Shown here piece after piece: positions 1 to 5,886 of a stretch of 9,331 nt of DNA; positions within the stretch are counted from its first letter, which is position 1; each line of letters opens with the position of its first letter. The stretch spans positions 1 to 9,331 of the forward strand of contig JACRLA010000128.1 of assembly GCA_016215145.1 (NCBI GenBank), written 5' to 3'. The translations under genes were made by a program, and so were the position numbers. This DNA is from Chloroflexota bacterium. GTDB lineage: Bacteria > Chloroflexota > Anaerolineae > Anaerolineales > VGOW01. Below the pieces are notes generated by a model that was not told where the DNA came from, did no database searches, and saw only the letters and a list, made by a program, of their open reading frames with translations.

Positions 1-33
1 CCCAAGATAGAGCAGCCAGCGTTTCCAGTTCAT
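1..33 (-). CDS. 5' end of a gene running off the left edge (unknown product)
   Basis: Read on the minus strand from an ATG at 33, the frame stays open to the window edge and gives MNWKRWLLYLG. Basic residues followed by a hydrophobic run is how many signal peptides or first membrane helices begin. No good Shine-Dalgarno is visible upstream. Only 11 codons are present, so the product cannot be named. The call rests on the plausible N-terminus and on the repeat-rich, non-coding look of the DNA just upstream. A chance start codon is a real alternative. Confidence 0.35.
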   Translation of the reverse strand, partial: MNWKRWLLYLG

Positions 34-61
34 AGCGTGGTTATGATACTCGGAATTTGGC

Positions 62-225
62 ATAAGGCGAATAGCGGATGGCAGATGGTTGATGGCAAAT
101 GGCTGATAGCGTATTGCGTGATACGTGACGAGTGATGCGTCGTATTTCGTATTGCGTATTCCGTTAGTACGATAGGCGCGATACGCCATTCGCTATCCGC
201 GATATGCAATACGCGATACGCCAAT
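62..225. repeat. Intergenic array of degenerate 7-bp repeats in two opposed arms
   Basis: From 64 to about 167 the plus strand can be cut into consecutive heptamers, for example atggcag, atggttg, atggcaa, atggctg, atagcgt, attgcgt, gatacgt and gatgcgt. After a 3-nt slip at 141-143 come atttcgt, attgcgt and attccgt. From about 168 to 225 the same type of heptamer runs on the minus strand: gcgtatc, gcgtatt, gcatatc, gcggata, gcgaatg, gcgtatc. The two arms therefore form a large imperfect inverted repeat. Because 21 bp is three heptamers, any frame through the array yields a seven-residue pattern; the minus-strand frame here gives peptides such as YAIRNTT and QYAIS. From general familiarity, such repeat-derived peptides turn up as spurious proteins in Anaerolineae genomes. 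The open frame across this stretch (30-224, minus) is therefore treated as non-coding. Confidence 0.75.
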
Positions 226-264
226 CACCGATCAATCGTCAGGTTATTCTATGTTGTGTAACGC

Positions 265-270
265 TAGAAT
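265..270 (+). promoter_or_regulatory. Candidate -10 element of a leaderless promoter for the NYN gene
   Basis: TAGAAT matches TATAAT at five of six positions. Its last base lies exactly 7 nt before the A of the ATG at 277, so the predicted transcript would begin at the start codon. No Shine-Dalgarno precedes this ATG, which fits a leaderless message. The -35 region (about 241-248) matches the consensus poorly, so this remains a candidate. Confidence 0.35.
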
Positions 271-276
271 TACGTC

Positions 277-732
277 ATGCCGTATTTGATTGATGGTCAT
301 AATGTGATCGGTCAGACGCGCGGGCTGTCGCTGGAAGACCCGGATGATGAATCGAAATTGGTGCGGCTGGTGCGCCAATTATGTATGCGCGAGCGGCGTG
401 CGGCGACGATTATTTTTGACGGGGGTTTGCCGGGCGGCGTGTCCGATCTTTCTACGTCGGATGTTAAAGTGATCTTCGCTTCGGAGAGGCACACCAGCGC
501 GGATGATTTGATCATCAAGCGCATCAACGCCGAGAAGAACCCGCAGGGGATGATCGTCATCACATCCGATCAAAAAATTGCCGACGCCGCGCGGGGAAAA
601 CGAATGACGGTTAGATCGTCGGGGGAATTTGGGAAAACGCTAATGAGGAAATCGGCGGCAACACCTGAGAAGGAGAAAGGTGTGAGCGCGGAGGAGGTCG
701 CCGAGTGGGAAGATATTTTCAAAAAAAAGTAG
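277..732 (+). CDS. YacP/Rae1-like NYN-domain ribonuclease
   Basis: The 151-residue product matches the YacP/Rae1 branch of the NYN (PIN-like) nuclease fold, formerly DUF901. B. subtilis Rae1 is a ribosome-associated endoribonuclease that cleaves mRNA during translation; that this protein does the same is inferred. The N-terminal strand motif YLIDGHNVIG (residues 3-12) carries the first acidic residue D6 and N9. FDGG (47-50) supplies D48, SADDLI (74-79) supplies D76/D77, and VITSDQ (94-99) supplies S97/D98. The tail AEWEDIF (142-148) is also typical of the family. About 150-170 residues is normal length, so the gene looks complete. The ATG is the first in frame and has no Shine-Dalgarno. It stands alone, ending 10 bp before a terminator hairpin shared with the convergent gene. 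Confidence 0.88.
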   Translation: MPYLIDGHNVIGQTRGLSLEDPDDESKLVRLVRQLCMRERRAATIIFDGGLPGGVSDLSTSDVKVIFASERHTSADDLIIKRINAEKNPQGMIVITSDQKIADAARGKRMTVRSSGEFGKTLMRKSAATPEKEKGVSAEEVAEWEDIFKKK

Positions 733-741
733 AGGCGAAAT

Positions 742-774
742 AGAAACCCGCTTTCTTGGAGAAAGCGGGTTTCT
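742..774. terminator. Perfect 14-bp hairpin between convergent genes
   Basis: The sequence 742-755 (agaaacccgctttc) pairs perfectly with 761-774 around the 5-nt loop ttgga. It lies between the stop codons of the NYN gene (732) and the DUF4177-like gene (790), so it can serve both strands. Each arm ends in A/T-rich sequence, but neither side has a long uninterrupted T-tract. Confidence 0.8.
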
Positions 775-789
775 GATTCTCTACAAAAT

Positions 790-1110
790 TTATTTACGTT
801 TCTTCTTCGCCGCTTTCGCCTTGACCTCACGCTTGAACACCAATCCCTGATCGCCCGGGATGCCCACATCCATATCGTCAATCAAATCCCAACCATCCGC
901 GCCGAGCAGATTCATGACGGCGGGCAAAACAGGATAAACTTTTTTGGCGTGCAGTTTATCAAACTGCCCATTAAGTTTTGCGAAGTAGGGTTCAGTTGCC
1001 TCTGCCGGAAGTTCGCCCGGCTCGCTGTGTTTGAATGTGCGGTTGACATACCACTTGGTGTCAATTGCTGTGCCAACGCGCAACAGAATACAATATTCCC
1101 AGTTAGCCAT
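790..1110 (-). CDS. Small DUF4177-like protein
   Basis: The 106-residue, probably cytoplasmic protein begins MANWEYC and ends with a Lys/Ala-rich tail (KAKAAKKKRK). The opening WEY, the central LLGADGWDLID (68-78) and the closing GLVFKRE (89-95) reproduce the pattern of DUF4177-type proteins: a short beta strand starting WEY, then L-x-x-x-G-x-x-G-W-x-L, then a final strand ending FKR. The function of that family is not established. An insert (residues 24-60) makes it longer than typical members. The frame is open upstream to 1176, but the ATG at 1110 is chosen because AAAAGGAG lies 8 nt before it and a promoter fits just upstream. Its own promoter and flanking hairpins suggest a single-gene transcript. 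Confidence 0.75.
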   Translation of the reverse strand: MANWEYCILLRVGTAIDTKWYVNRTFKHSEPGELPAEATEPYFAKLNGQFDKLHAKKVYPVLPAVMNLLGADGWDLIDDMDVGIPGDQGLVFKREVKAKAAKKKRK

Positions 1111-1118
1111 TGTGAGAT

Positions 1119-1126
1119 CTCCTTTT
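1119..1126 (-). promoter_or_regulatory. Strong Shine-Dalgarno that fixes the 1110 start
   Basis: On the minus strand AAAAGGAG is followed by 8 nt and then ATG at 1110. It is the best ribosome-binding site in the window and excludes the longer reading frame that would start at 1176. Confidence 0.8.
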
Positions 1127-1142
1127 AAGTAGTGATGCGAGT

Positions 1143-1171
1143 AGCATACTCCAAAGATGAGCGGGCGGCAA
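1143..1171 (-). promoter_or_regulatory. Sigma70-type promoter of the DUF4177-like gene
   Basis: On the minus strand TTGCCG (1171-1166), a 17-bp spacer and TATGCT (1148-1143) match the housekeeping consensus at four of six positions in each box. Predicted initiation is near 1136, which leaves a leader of about 25 nt containing the strong Shine-Dalgarno. Confidence 0.6.
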
Positions 1172-1194
1172 GGCAAAAAGTTAACACGCTACCG

Positions 1195-1226
1195 CCCTCC
1201 CGAAGGTTTTAGAACCTTCGGGAGGG
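1195..1226 (-). terminator. Perfect 14-bp hairpin ending the FecR/beta-helix transcript
   Basis: The arms 1195-1208 and 1213-1226 (ccctcccgaaggtt and its complement) pair perfectly around the loop ttag. It begins 10 nt past the stop codon of the beta-helix gene in the minus direction. There is no T-run immediately after it (a run of five T lies about 15 nt further on), so release may be less efficient than at a classical terminator. It also insulates the next minus-strand promoter at 1143-1171. Confidence 0.75.
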
Positions 1227-1235
1227 TGAGGTAAT

Positions 1236-3992
1236 TCATCCAAATGTCAAACGCACGTAGACGCGGTTGACCAACCTGCCATCGGGGGCGAACCAGCGCA
1301 GGAGATACCAGCCCTCGTTGGGCGCAGTGTTACCCAAACCAAATAGCGCAATGCGATCATCGGTCAAACGCGAGAAGCGCAAATTGTAGCCGCGCGAGTC
1401 GAGACAGTTGACAATGACCTCGCCCGGTTTCGCATTTTTCCAAACGGCATCCGGCACAAAGATCAAGAAATTGCCGACACCGCCGACACCGTAAGAAAAA
1501 AATGATATGCCGTCCGGAGTTTTGAACGCCGCAAAATCAGTAAGAGTGTCAACGATGATCGTGCCTCCCCCACCGCCACCCGATGATGTGTCGTCAACAA
1601 CAATGATGATCACAGTTGATTGCGATGACGTGCTACAGGTGATCGTGACGGTTCCACTTGTGGTGAAGACGTTGTTAGTGCTGGTCACACAATCAAGGGT
1701 GATGTTGCCGGCGCCACTGTCTACAGACAAATCGTTGCCGCCATTTCCCTCGAAAAAACTGGGATCAATAAAGACGGTAGCGCCGTTGCTGGTAATGTTC
1801 GCGCCATCCGAACCGTTGTAACTGGCAGTGACGTTAACTAATGTGACATCGCCATTCGATATGATCTCCAAGCCTTTAATAGTGTTGCCGGTGGCGAGCG
1901 CATCACCGAACTTACTGTTGCTTATCGTCACCGTCGCAAAACCGGTAGAGTTGTCAATGTAAGCGCCGTTAGCGCCGTTGTTGTTCGCCGTGATTCCGCT
2001 CGCGTCAATTGTGCCATTTGACAACACTTCTACACCTTTGCCGCCGTTGTTGCCAAAAGTGTTCGTGCCGTTGATGGTCACATTACCCGCGCCAGCGTTA
2101 TTGGCAATATATACGCCTTGCAGTGTATTGTAAGATGCCGTCACGCCAGTTAACAATACGTCGCCACTTGATGCAATGTCCAAACCTTTTTCGACATTGC
2201 CAGTGCCGGTTGTATTGCCGAACGTGCTGTTGCTCACCGTCACTGTCTCGGTCACACCAGAATTATCAATGACAGCCCCTTTAGCGCCGTTGCTGTTCGC
2301 CGTAACTCCAGTGACGCTCACAGCGCCGTTCGCCTCTACCTCCACGCCATTCCCGTTGGCGTAAGGACCTAAGCCATTGCCGGTAGCAGTAACGTTTGTC
2401 AGCGTGACGTTGCCACTGCCCAATGTTCTGGCGTACAACCCTTTGATGGCGTTGCTGTCAAACGTGCTGGAGTCAACGGTGATGTCGTTGCCCGTAGTCT
2501 GAAGGTAAGCGCCATTGCTGTTGGGATTGCTGTTCGCCATGACTCCGCTCACGCTGATCGCGCCATTAGAAACAACGTGCAGTCCTGTAGAGCCAGAGTC
2601 ATTGTAATTAAAAAAATTCGTGCCGTTGACGGTGACGTTGCCCGCGCCAAAAGTGTTGTCAACGTATACGCCGGTCAGGTTGGAATTAGCCGTCAGACTG
2701 GTTAACGTGATGACGCCGTTAGACTCGATCTTCAGCCCGACGCCAAAGATGTTGCCGGTGGTGTCGCCAAACGTGCTATTGCTCACCGTCACCGTCGTGG
2801 TCGCAGGACTCGTAGAGTTATTAATACGTAAGCCATCCCCGCCGTTGGCATTGAATGTACTCTGGCCAACGGTGATGTTGCCGCTGCCAGTCGTGTTGGT
2901 GATGGCAGCACCCGTGCCGAAATTCGAGCTCGCTTGAACTTCGTTAAATATCACATCGCCATTATTTTGAACAATGGCAATGCCATCGCCCGCAGTGTTC
3001 GTTACTACAACATCGGTAAGAGTGAGCGTGCCAGTGATGGGAGTTCCGTTGCCCACAATAATTCCGGCGACGGGATCGGCGGCAGAGACACTGAACCCCT
3101 GAAGTGTCACGGCATTCATGCTATTGATCGTGACCGTGTCGCTCAACACCGTATTGCTGCTGTTGCCCACGCTCATGATCGTGAACACCGAGGGGATGCC
3201 GCCGGTGGTCGCGCTAAAGTCGGAGCCATCAACACTAAACGAACCACTGTGCGTTCCTGTTTCAAAATAAATTGTTCCTGTCCATCCTGATGAGGTTGAA
3301 CCCAATCCGGCATATGTTATCGCGTCGTTGTAAGCATCGCTAAAGTTCGTTTGCGCGCCAGAACAAACTCCAATGCCATAACCCGGATCGGTGCCAGGAC
3401 AAAACATTGGATCGGCGATTTCTTCTCCAATGATTCCCGCTGACGCGAGTGTTGCAGTCGGGGTAGGTGAAGCCGTTGTTGCTTTAGTCGCGGTGGGGGT
3501 CGCGCTCGTTGTGACGGATGACGTGGGAGTCGACGTAGGCGTAGTAGAATTCGTCGCCGATGGAGTCACACTCAATGTTGAAGTGAGCGATGCGCTTGCG
3601 GTTGCAGATGATGTTGTGGTCGCTATGTTTGTTGAGGTGGATGTTGCACTCGGAGTCGGTGAAGCATTCGCAGTGGGTGATGAAGTTGCTGTCGCTGTGT
3701 TGGTTGAAGAGGGTGTCGCACTCGGAGTCGGTTGAGATGTGGATGTGGCTATCAGAGTCGAAGTGGGCGCGGACGTTGGAGAGGGTGAATTAGGCAACGA
3801 TGTTGCAGGCGGCAGAGTCGGCGTCACCGAAGTAGAGGTAGCAGGTTGTGGAGTCGCAGTAGATTCAGATGAGGGCGCGGGTGTGGATGTCGGCGTCACT
3901 CCATCGGCAAGCGCGACACTAGAAGGAAAAAGGATCGTTGCCGCGATCACCATCACACTCAACAACCGAATAAACGCCGCCGTTTTGCTCAT
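1236..3992 (-). CDS. Secreted modular protein: Ser/Thr/Pro stalk plus right-handed beta-helix
   Basis: The 918-residue exported protein has a clear signal peptide (1-29; K3 and R9, hydrophobic core 10-22, cleavage after ALA). Residues 30-184 are almost only Ser, Thr, Pro and Ala, a stalk typical of surface proteins and often O-glycosylated. A cap follows at 186-235 with C198 and C210, then a repeat domain to about 790. Its strands recur as units such as TVTVSNSTFG, NGDVTLVNVTASYN and GVYIANN, the signature of a right-handed parallel beta-helix (pectin-lyase-like fold). C768 and C786 may close its end. A Gly6 hinge (805-810) leads to an unrecognised C-terminal domain (811-918, C863). No LPXTG motif or membrane anchor is present. 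Adhesion, a surface layer or carbohydrate binding are all possible; no catalytic site is recognisable. The gene starts 6 nt after the FecR gene and is probably cotranscribed and translationally coupled, as no Shine-Dalgarno is visible. Confidence 0.85.
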   Translation of the reverse strand: MSKTAAFIRLLSVMVIAATILFPSSVALADGVTPTSTPAPSSESTATPQPATSTSVTPTLPPATSLPNSPSPTSAPTSTLIATSTSQPTPSATPSSTNTATATSSPTANASPTPSATSTSTNIATTTSSATASASLTSTLSVTPSATNSTTPTSTPTSSVTTSATPTATKATTASPTPTATLASAGIIGEEIADPMFCPGTDPGYGIGVCSGAQTNFSDAYNDAITYAGLGSTSSGWTGTIYFETGTHSGSFSVDGSDFSATTGGIPSVFTIMSVGNSSNTVLSDTVTINSMNAVTLQGFSVSAADPVAGIIVGNGTPITGTLTLTDVVVTNTAGDGIAIVQNNGDVIFNEVQASSNFGTGAAITNTTGSGNITVGQSTFNANGGDGLRINNSTSPATTTVTVSNSTFGDTTGNIFGVGLKIESNGVITLTSLTANSNLTGVYVDNTFGAGNVTVNGTNFFNYNDSGSTGLHVVSNGAISVSGVMANSNPNSNGAYLQTTGNDITVDSSTFDSNAIKGLYARTLGSGNVTLTNVTATGNGLGPYANGNGVEVEANGAVSVTGVTANSNGAKGAVIDNSGVTETVTVSNSTFGNTTGTGNVEKGLDIASSGDVLLTGVTASYNTLQGVYIANNAGAGNVTINGTNTFGNNGGKGVEVLSNGTIDASGITANNNGANGAYIDNSTGFATVTISNSKFGDALATGNTIKGLEIISNGDVTLVNVTASYNGSDGANITSNGATVFIDPSFFEGNGGNDLSVDSGAGNITLDCVTSTNNVFTTSGTVTITCSTSSQSTVIIIVVDDTSSGGGGGGTIIVDTLTDFAAFKTPDGISFFSYGVGGVGNFLIFVPDAVWKNAKPGEVIVNCLDSRGYNLRFSRLTDDRIALFGLGNTAPNEGWYLLRWFAPDGRLVNRVYVRLTFG
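1803..2795 (-). repeat. Long-period coding repeats in the beta-helix domain
   Basis: This covers residues 400-730 of the beta-helix protein. The block starting TVTVSNSTFG recurs at about residues 401, 584 and 688. The block beginning V/I-T-A-N/S-x-N recurs near 431, 482, 532, 561, 615, 665 and 719, with alternating 54- and 50-residue steps in the second half, giving a supermotif of about 104 residues. Conservation reaches the DNA: the stretch from 2221 resembles the one from 2770, and that from 2062 resembles the one from 2617. This points to growth by duplication. Confidence 0.7.
3585..3728 (-). repeat. Two 72-bp tandem repeats in the Ser/Thr/Pro stalk
   Basis: Residues 89-112 and 113-136 of the beta-helix protein are two copies of a 24-residue unit starting TPSAT and containing STN and AT-x-TSS. 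In the DNA the 15-mer gcactcggagtcggt appears at 3646 and again at 3718, exactly 72 bp apart. The copies have diverged internally, so this is an older duplication. Confidence 0.65.
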
Positions 3993-3998
3993 CTGAAA

Positions 3999-4586
3999 TT
4001 ATTGCGGCGTGGGGCAGCCGACCACAATCGTGACGCCATTAACTGTCACCGCGCATGTGCCTTCCAAACAAGTGATGATCGCAATGCCTAAACTTGGATT
4101 GTAAGTCACACTCATCAACGAGCCACGCACCGAAGCGGCGCCGACGGGTGTCTCCACATCCATCGAACCACCATTTAAAATGACCCATATTTTTCCAACC
4201 ACCAGACGAAGGCGAGTGAACGGGTTTCCCGTATCTTGATTGAGTTGTGTCACTGTGAAAATAGTTTGCGGCGCAAGGCGCACGATCGTACCCTCGCTGA
4301 GATCAACGCGCGCTTTGCCGTCGGTAAGAGTCTGCACCGTGCCACCGACGCGAATCACCTGCCCAACCGTCGCCGCAGACTCGGATTGTGTTTCAGTGAT
4401 TCGACTTAAAACTTGATTTACGATTTCGCGGATCGTGGCAGTGCGAGAACCAGAAGGTTGAGGAGTAGGATCAACCGTTTGAGAGCGCGTGGAGGCTTCG
4501 ACGTTGCGCGCCGTGCCAAACACACTCGCAACGATCAACGTGGAGAAAAAGAGAGGAACGAAAACAGCAAGTACACGTCTGCTCAT
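3999..4586 (-). CDS. Secreted FecR-domain protein
   Basis: The 195-residue product has an export signal (1-31; RR at 3-4, hydrophobic 5-23, likely cleavage after VEA), a short Pro/Thr-rich spacer (38-50) and a FecR domain (about 75-190). Domain hallmarks in order are VGQVIRVGGTV (74-84), the L-x-x-G-x-x-V-R-L strand with ARVDLSEGTIVRL (92-104), LVVGKIWV (128-135), VETPVGAASVRGS (144-156) and CLEGTCAVTVNG (173-184). In Bacteroidota and Proteobacteria FecR proteins relay surface signals to an ECF sigma factor, but many Chloroflexota FecR-domain proteins have no such partner and none is encoded here, so a structural or surface-sensing role is more likely. ATG at 4586 is preferred; an in-frame TTG at 4589 directly precedes it. 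It is the first gene of a pair with the beta-helix protein. Confidence 0.85.
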   Translation of the reverse strand: MSRRVLAVFVPLFFSTLIVASVFGTARNVEASTRSQTVDPTPQPSGSRTATIREIVNQVLSRITETQSESAATVGQVIRVGGTVQTLTDGKARVDLSEGTIVRLAPQTIFTVTQLNQDTGNPFTRLRLVVGKIWVILNGGSMDVETPVGAASVRGSLMSVTYNPSLGIAIITCLEGTCAVTVNGVTIVVGCPTPQ

Positions 4587-4664
4587 CAAACATGACCGCC
4601 CAAGAAACTACAAAACGTCAGTAGGACTCAAACGGCAACTGTCGTTCGATTCGTTATTTAGAAG

Positions 4665-4693
4665 AGATTACATGGAATTCCACAAGTTTGCAA
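4665..4693 (-). promoter_or_regulatory. Promoter candidate for the FecR/beta-helix pair
   Basis: On the minus strand TTGCAA (4693-4688), 17 bp and TAATCT (4670-4665) form a well-spaced sigma70-type pair. Initiation is predicted near 4658, giving an untranslated leader of about 70 nt before the ATG at 4586. Confidence 0.5.
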
Positions 4694-4703
4694 TTAGGAA
4701 AAA

Positions 4704-4732
4704 TTTACATCTGGAGCAATATCATCTATTTT
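4704..4732 (+). promoter_or_regulatory. Promoter candidate for mutY
   Basis: TTTACA (4704-4709), 17 bp and TATTTT (4727-4732) place initiation near 4739, about 20 nt before the mutY ATG. A rival is the extended -10 element TGATAAGAT at 4743-4751, which would start the transcript at 4758-4759 and make mutY nearly leaderless. Confidence 0.45.
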
Positions 4733-4758
4733 GAGAACGAGATGATAAGATAAACACG

Positions 4759-5856
4759 ATGCAAAGAAAGCGAACGCTCATCAAACAGAAACCGAAAATC
4801 GGCGACGCACTCCTACGTTGGTATTCACGCCACGCCCGCGCCATGCCTTGGCGCGGATCGAAAAATCCGTATCACGTTTGGGTCAGCGAGATTATGCTGC
4901 AACAAACCCAAGTGGACACCGTCATCCCCTACTACCGCCGTTGGCTCAAACGATTCCCCAGCGTGAAAAAATTGGCGGAGGCAAAACTGCATGACGTGTT
5001 GCAAATGTGGCAGGGACTCGGTTATTACTCGCGCGCCCGCAACTTGCACGCCGCATCGCAAAAAGTGTTACGCGAATTTAACGGCGATGTACCAAATGAT
5101 CTGGAGCGATTGCGGACTCTGCCCGGCGTTGGACGTTACACGGCGGGGGCGATCCTCTCCATCGCTTTCAACGGTGACGCCGCCGTGGTGGATGGGAACG
5201 TTAAGCGCGTCTTGTCACGGCTCTTCAACCTTCGATACGATGTGAAGTCGTCTCAAGGTGAAAAGAAACTTTGGTCTCTCGCCGAAAGTTTAGTGCCAAG
5301 CGGCAAAGCAGGTGATTACAACCAAGCCTTGATGGATTTAGGCGCAACGATCTGCAAACCGCAGAATCCATTGTGCGGCAAATGCCCATTGAAAAAAATT
5401 TGTGAGGCGAAAAAACTTGGCGTGCAAGAATCTCGACCTGTGGCAAAAAAGAAAAAGCCTACGCCGCATTACGACGTGACGGCGGGCATCGTTCGCAAAA
5501 ACGGGCGCGTGCTAATTGCCCAACGCCCGGCAGATAAATTGTTGGGCGGGATGTGGGAATTTCCGGGCGGCAAAATGGAAAAGGGGGAAACAAAAGAAAT
5601 GTGTTTGCGAAGAGAGTTGAAAGAGGAGTTGGGGATAGAAGTGAAAGTTGGAAAACCTGTAATGACTCTACGACATGCGTATTCGCATTTCAAGATCACG
5701 CTGTATGTTTTTGAATCAAAATTGATTAAGGGCAAACCGCGCGCGATTGAAGTCGCCGATTTTAAGTGGCTGCCGCCGCGCGCGTTGGCGGCTTACCCGA
5801 TGGGCAAAACAGATCGCCTGATCGCTGACTCGTTAAATAAAAACGAGAGGCGCTGA
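4759..5856 (+). CDS. mutY: A/G-specific adenine glycosylase MutY
   Basis: This repair enzyme removes adenine mispaired with 8-oxoguanine. The 365-residue protein is full length with all hallmarks. EIMLQQTQ (44-51) carries the catalytic Glu44. The helix-hairpin-helix LPGVGRYTAGA (121-131) is followed by VDGNVKRVLSR (144-154) with catalytic Asp145. The Fe-S cluster motif C-x6-C-x2-C-x5-C uses Cys199, 206, 209 and 215. A C-terminal NUDIX-like domain (about 238-355) recognises 8-oxoguanine, with YSH at 308-310 matching the F-S-H loop of MutY. Unusually well preserved is the full Nudix box G-x5-E-x7-REL-x-EE-x-G-I (271-293), which is eroded in many MutY proteins. The basic N-terminal extension (1-12) is unremarkable. 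There is no clear Shine-Dalgarno. The stop codon lies in the loop of the downstream terminator. It stands alone with outward or convergent neighbours. Confidence 0.96.
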   Translation: MQRKRTLIKQKPKIGDALLRWYSRHARAMPWRGSKNPYHVWVSEIMLQQTQVDTVIPYYRRWLKRFPSVKKLAEAKLHDVLQMWQGLGYYSRARNLHAASQKVLREFNGDVPNDLERLRTLPGVGRYTAGAILSIAFNGDAAVVDGNVKRVLSRLFNLRYDVKSSQGEKKLWSLAESLVPSGKAGDYNQALMDLGATICKPQNPLCGKCPLKKICEAKKLGVQESRPVAKKKKPTPHYDVTAGIVRKNGRVLIAQRPADKLLGGMWEFPGGKMEKGETKEMCLRRELKEELGIEVKVGKPVMTLRHAYSHFKITLYVFESKLIKGKPRAIEVADFKWLPPRALAAYPMGKTDRLIADSLNKNERR

Positions 5857-5869
5857 TCGCCTCTCGTTT
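5841..5869. terminator. Bidirectional terminator overlapping the mutY stop codon
   Basis: The arms 5841-5852 (aaacgagaggcg) and 5858-5869 pair perfectly over 12 bp around the loop ctgat. The TGA stop of mutY (5854-5856) lies in that loop, so the last mutY codons form the left arm. Reading minus, the hairpin is followed directly by a T-rich tract (complement of 5833-5844), a good intrinsic terminator for the 5887-6408 gene. Reading plus, the T-tract is short (tttgtt). Confidence 0.8.
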
Positions 5870-5886
5870 GTTCGGTGAATTTCGTA

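Larger units (their letters stand above)
4587..4758. other. Divergent intergenic region between the FecR and mutY genes
   Basis: This 172-bp A/T-rich spacer separates two outward-reading genes. It contains one sigma70-like promoter per strand, back to back, whose -35 boxes lie only 10 bp apart. No other inverted repeat was noticed. Confidence 0.55.

Noticed and set aside
30..224. 64-codon open frame on the minus strand
   Set aside because: It lies wholly in the heptamer array; its seven-residue peptide periodicity comes from the 7-bp DNA repeat, and such peptides are typical of intergenic repeats, not proteins.
1111..1176. 22-codon N-terminal extension of the DUF4177-like protein
   Set aside because: It covers the promoter and the strong Shine-Dalgarno, and its peptide is unlike the family; the ATG at 1110 is far better supported.
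2041..2700. Regularly repeated short motifs suggesting a CRISPR array
   Set aside because: The repeats are degenerate, in frame, and encode beta-helix coils with multiples-of-three spacing; there are no identical repeats with unique spacers and no cas genes.
1507..2937. Several plus-strand open frames opposite the beta-helix domain
   Set aside because: Antisense shadows of a repeat-rich gene with low stop-codon density; no ribosome-binding sites or recognisable domains.
3391..3996. Val/Gly-rich plus-strand open frames opposite the Ser/Thr/Pro stalk
   Set aside because: They are mirror images of a low-complexity Ser/Thr/Pro coding region; there is no start signal, and the VGVAV-type composition is expected from the complement.
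4587..4589. TTG start one codon upstream for the FecR gene
   Set aside because: ATG follows immediately and is the preferred start; the difference is one residue and neither has a clear Shine-Dalgarno.
4489..4734. Plus-strand open frame across the FecR 5' end and the intergenic region
   Set aside because: It overlaps the start of a well-supported minus-strand gene and both promoters, and its product resembles nothing.
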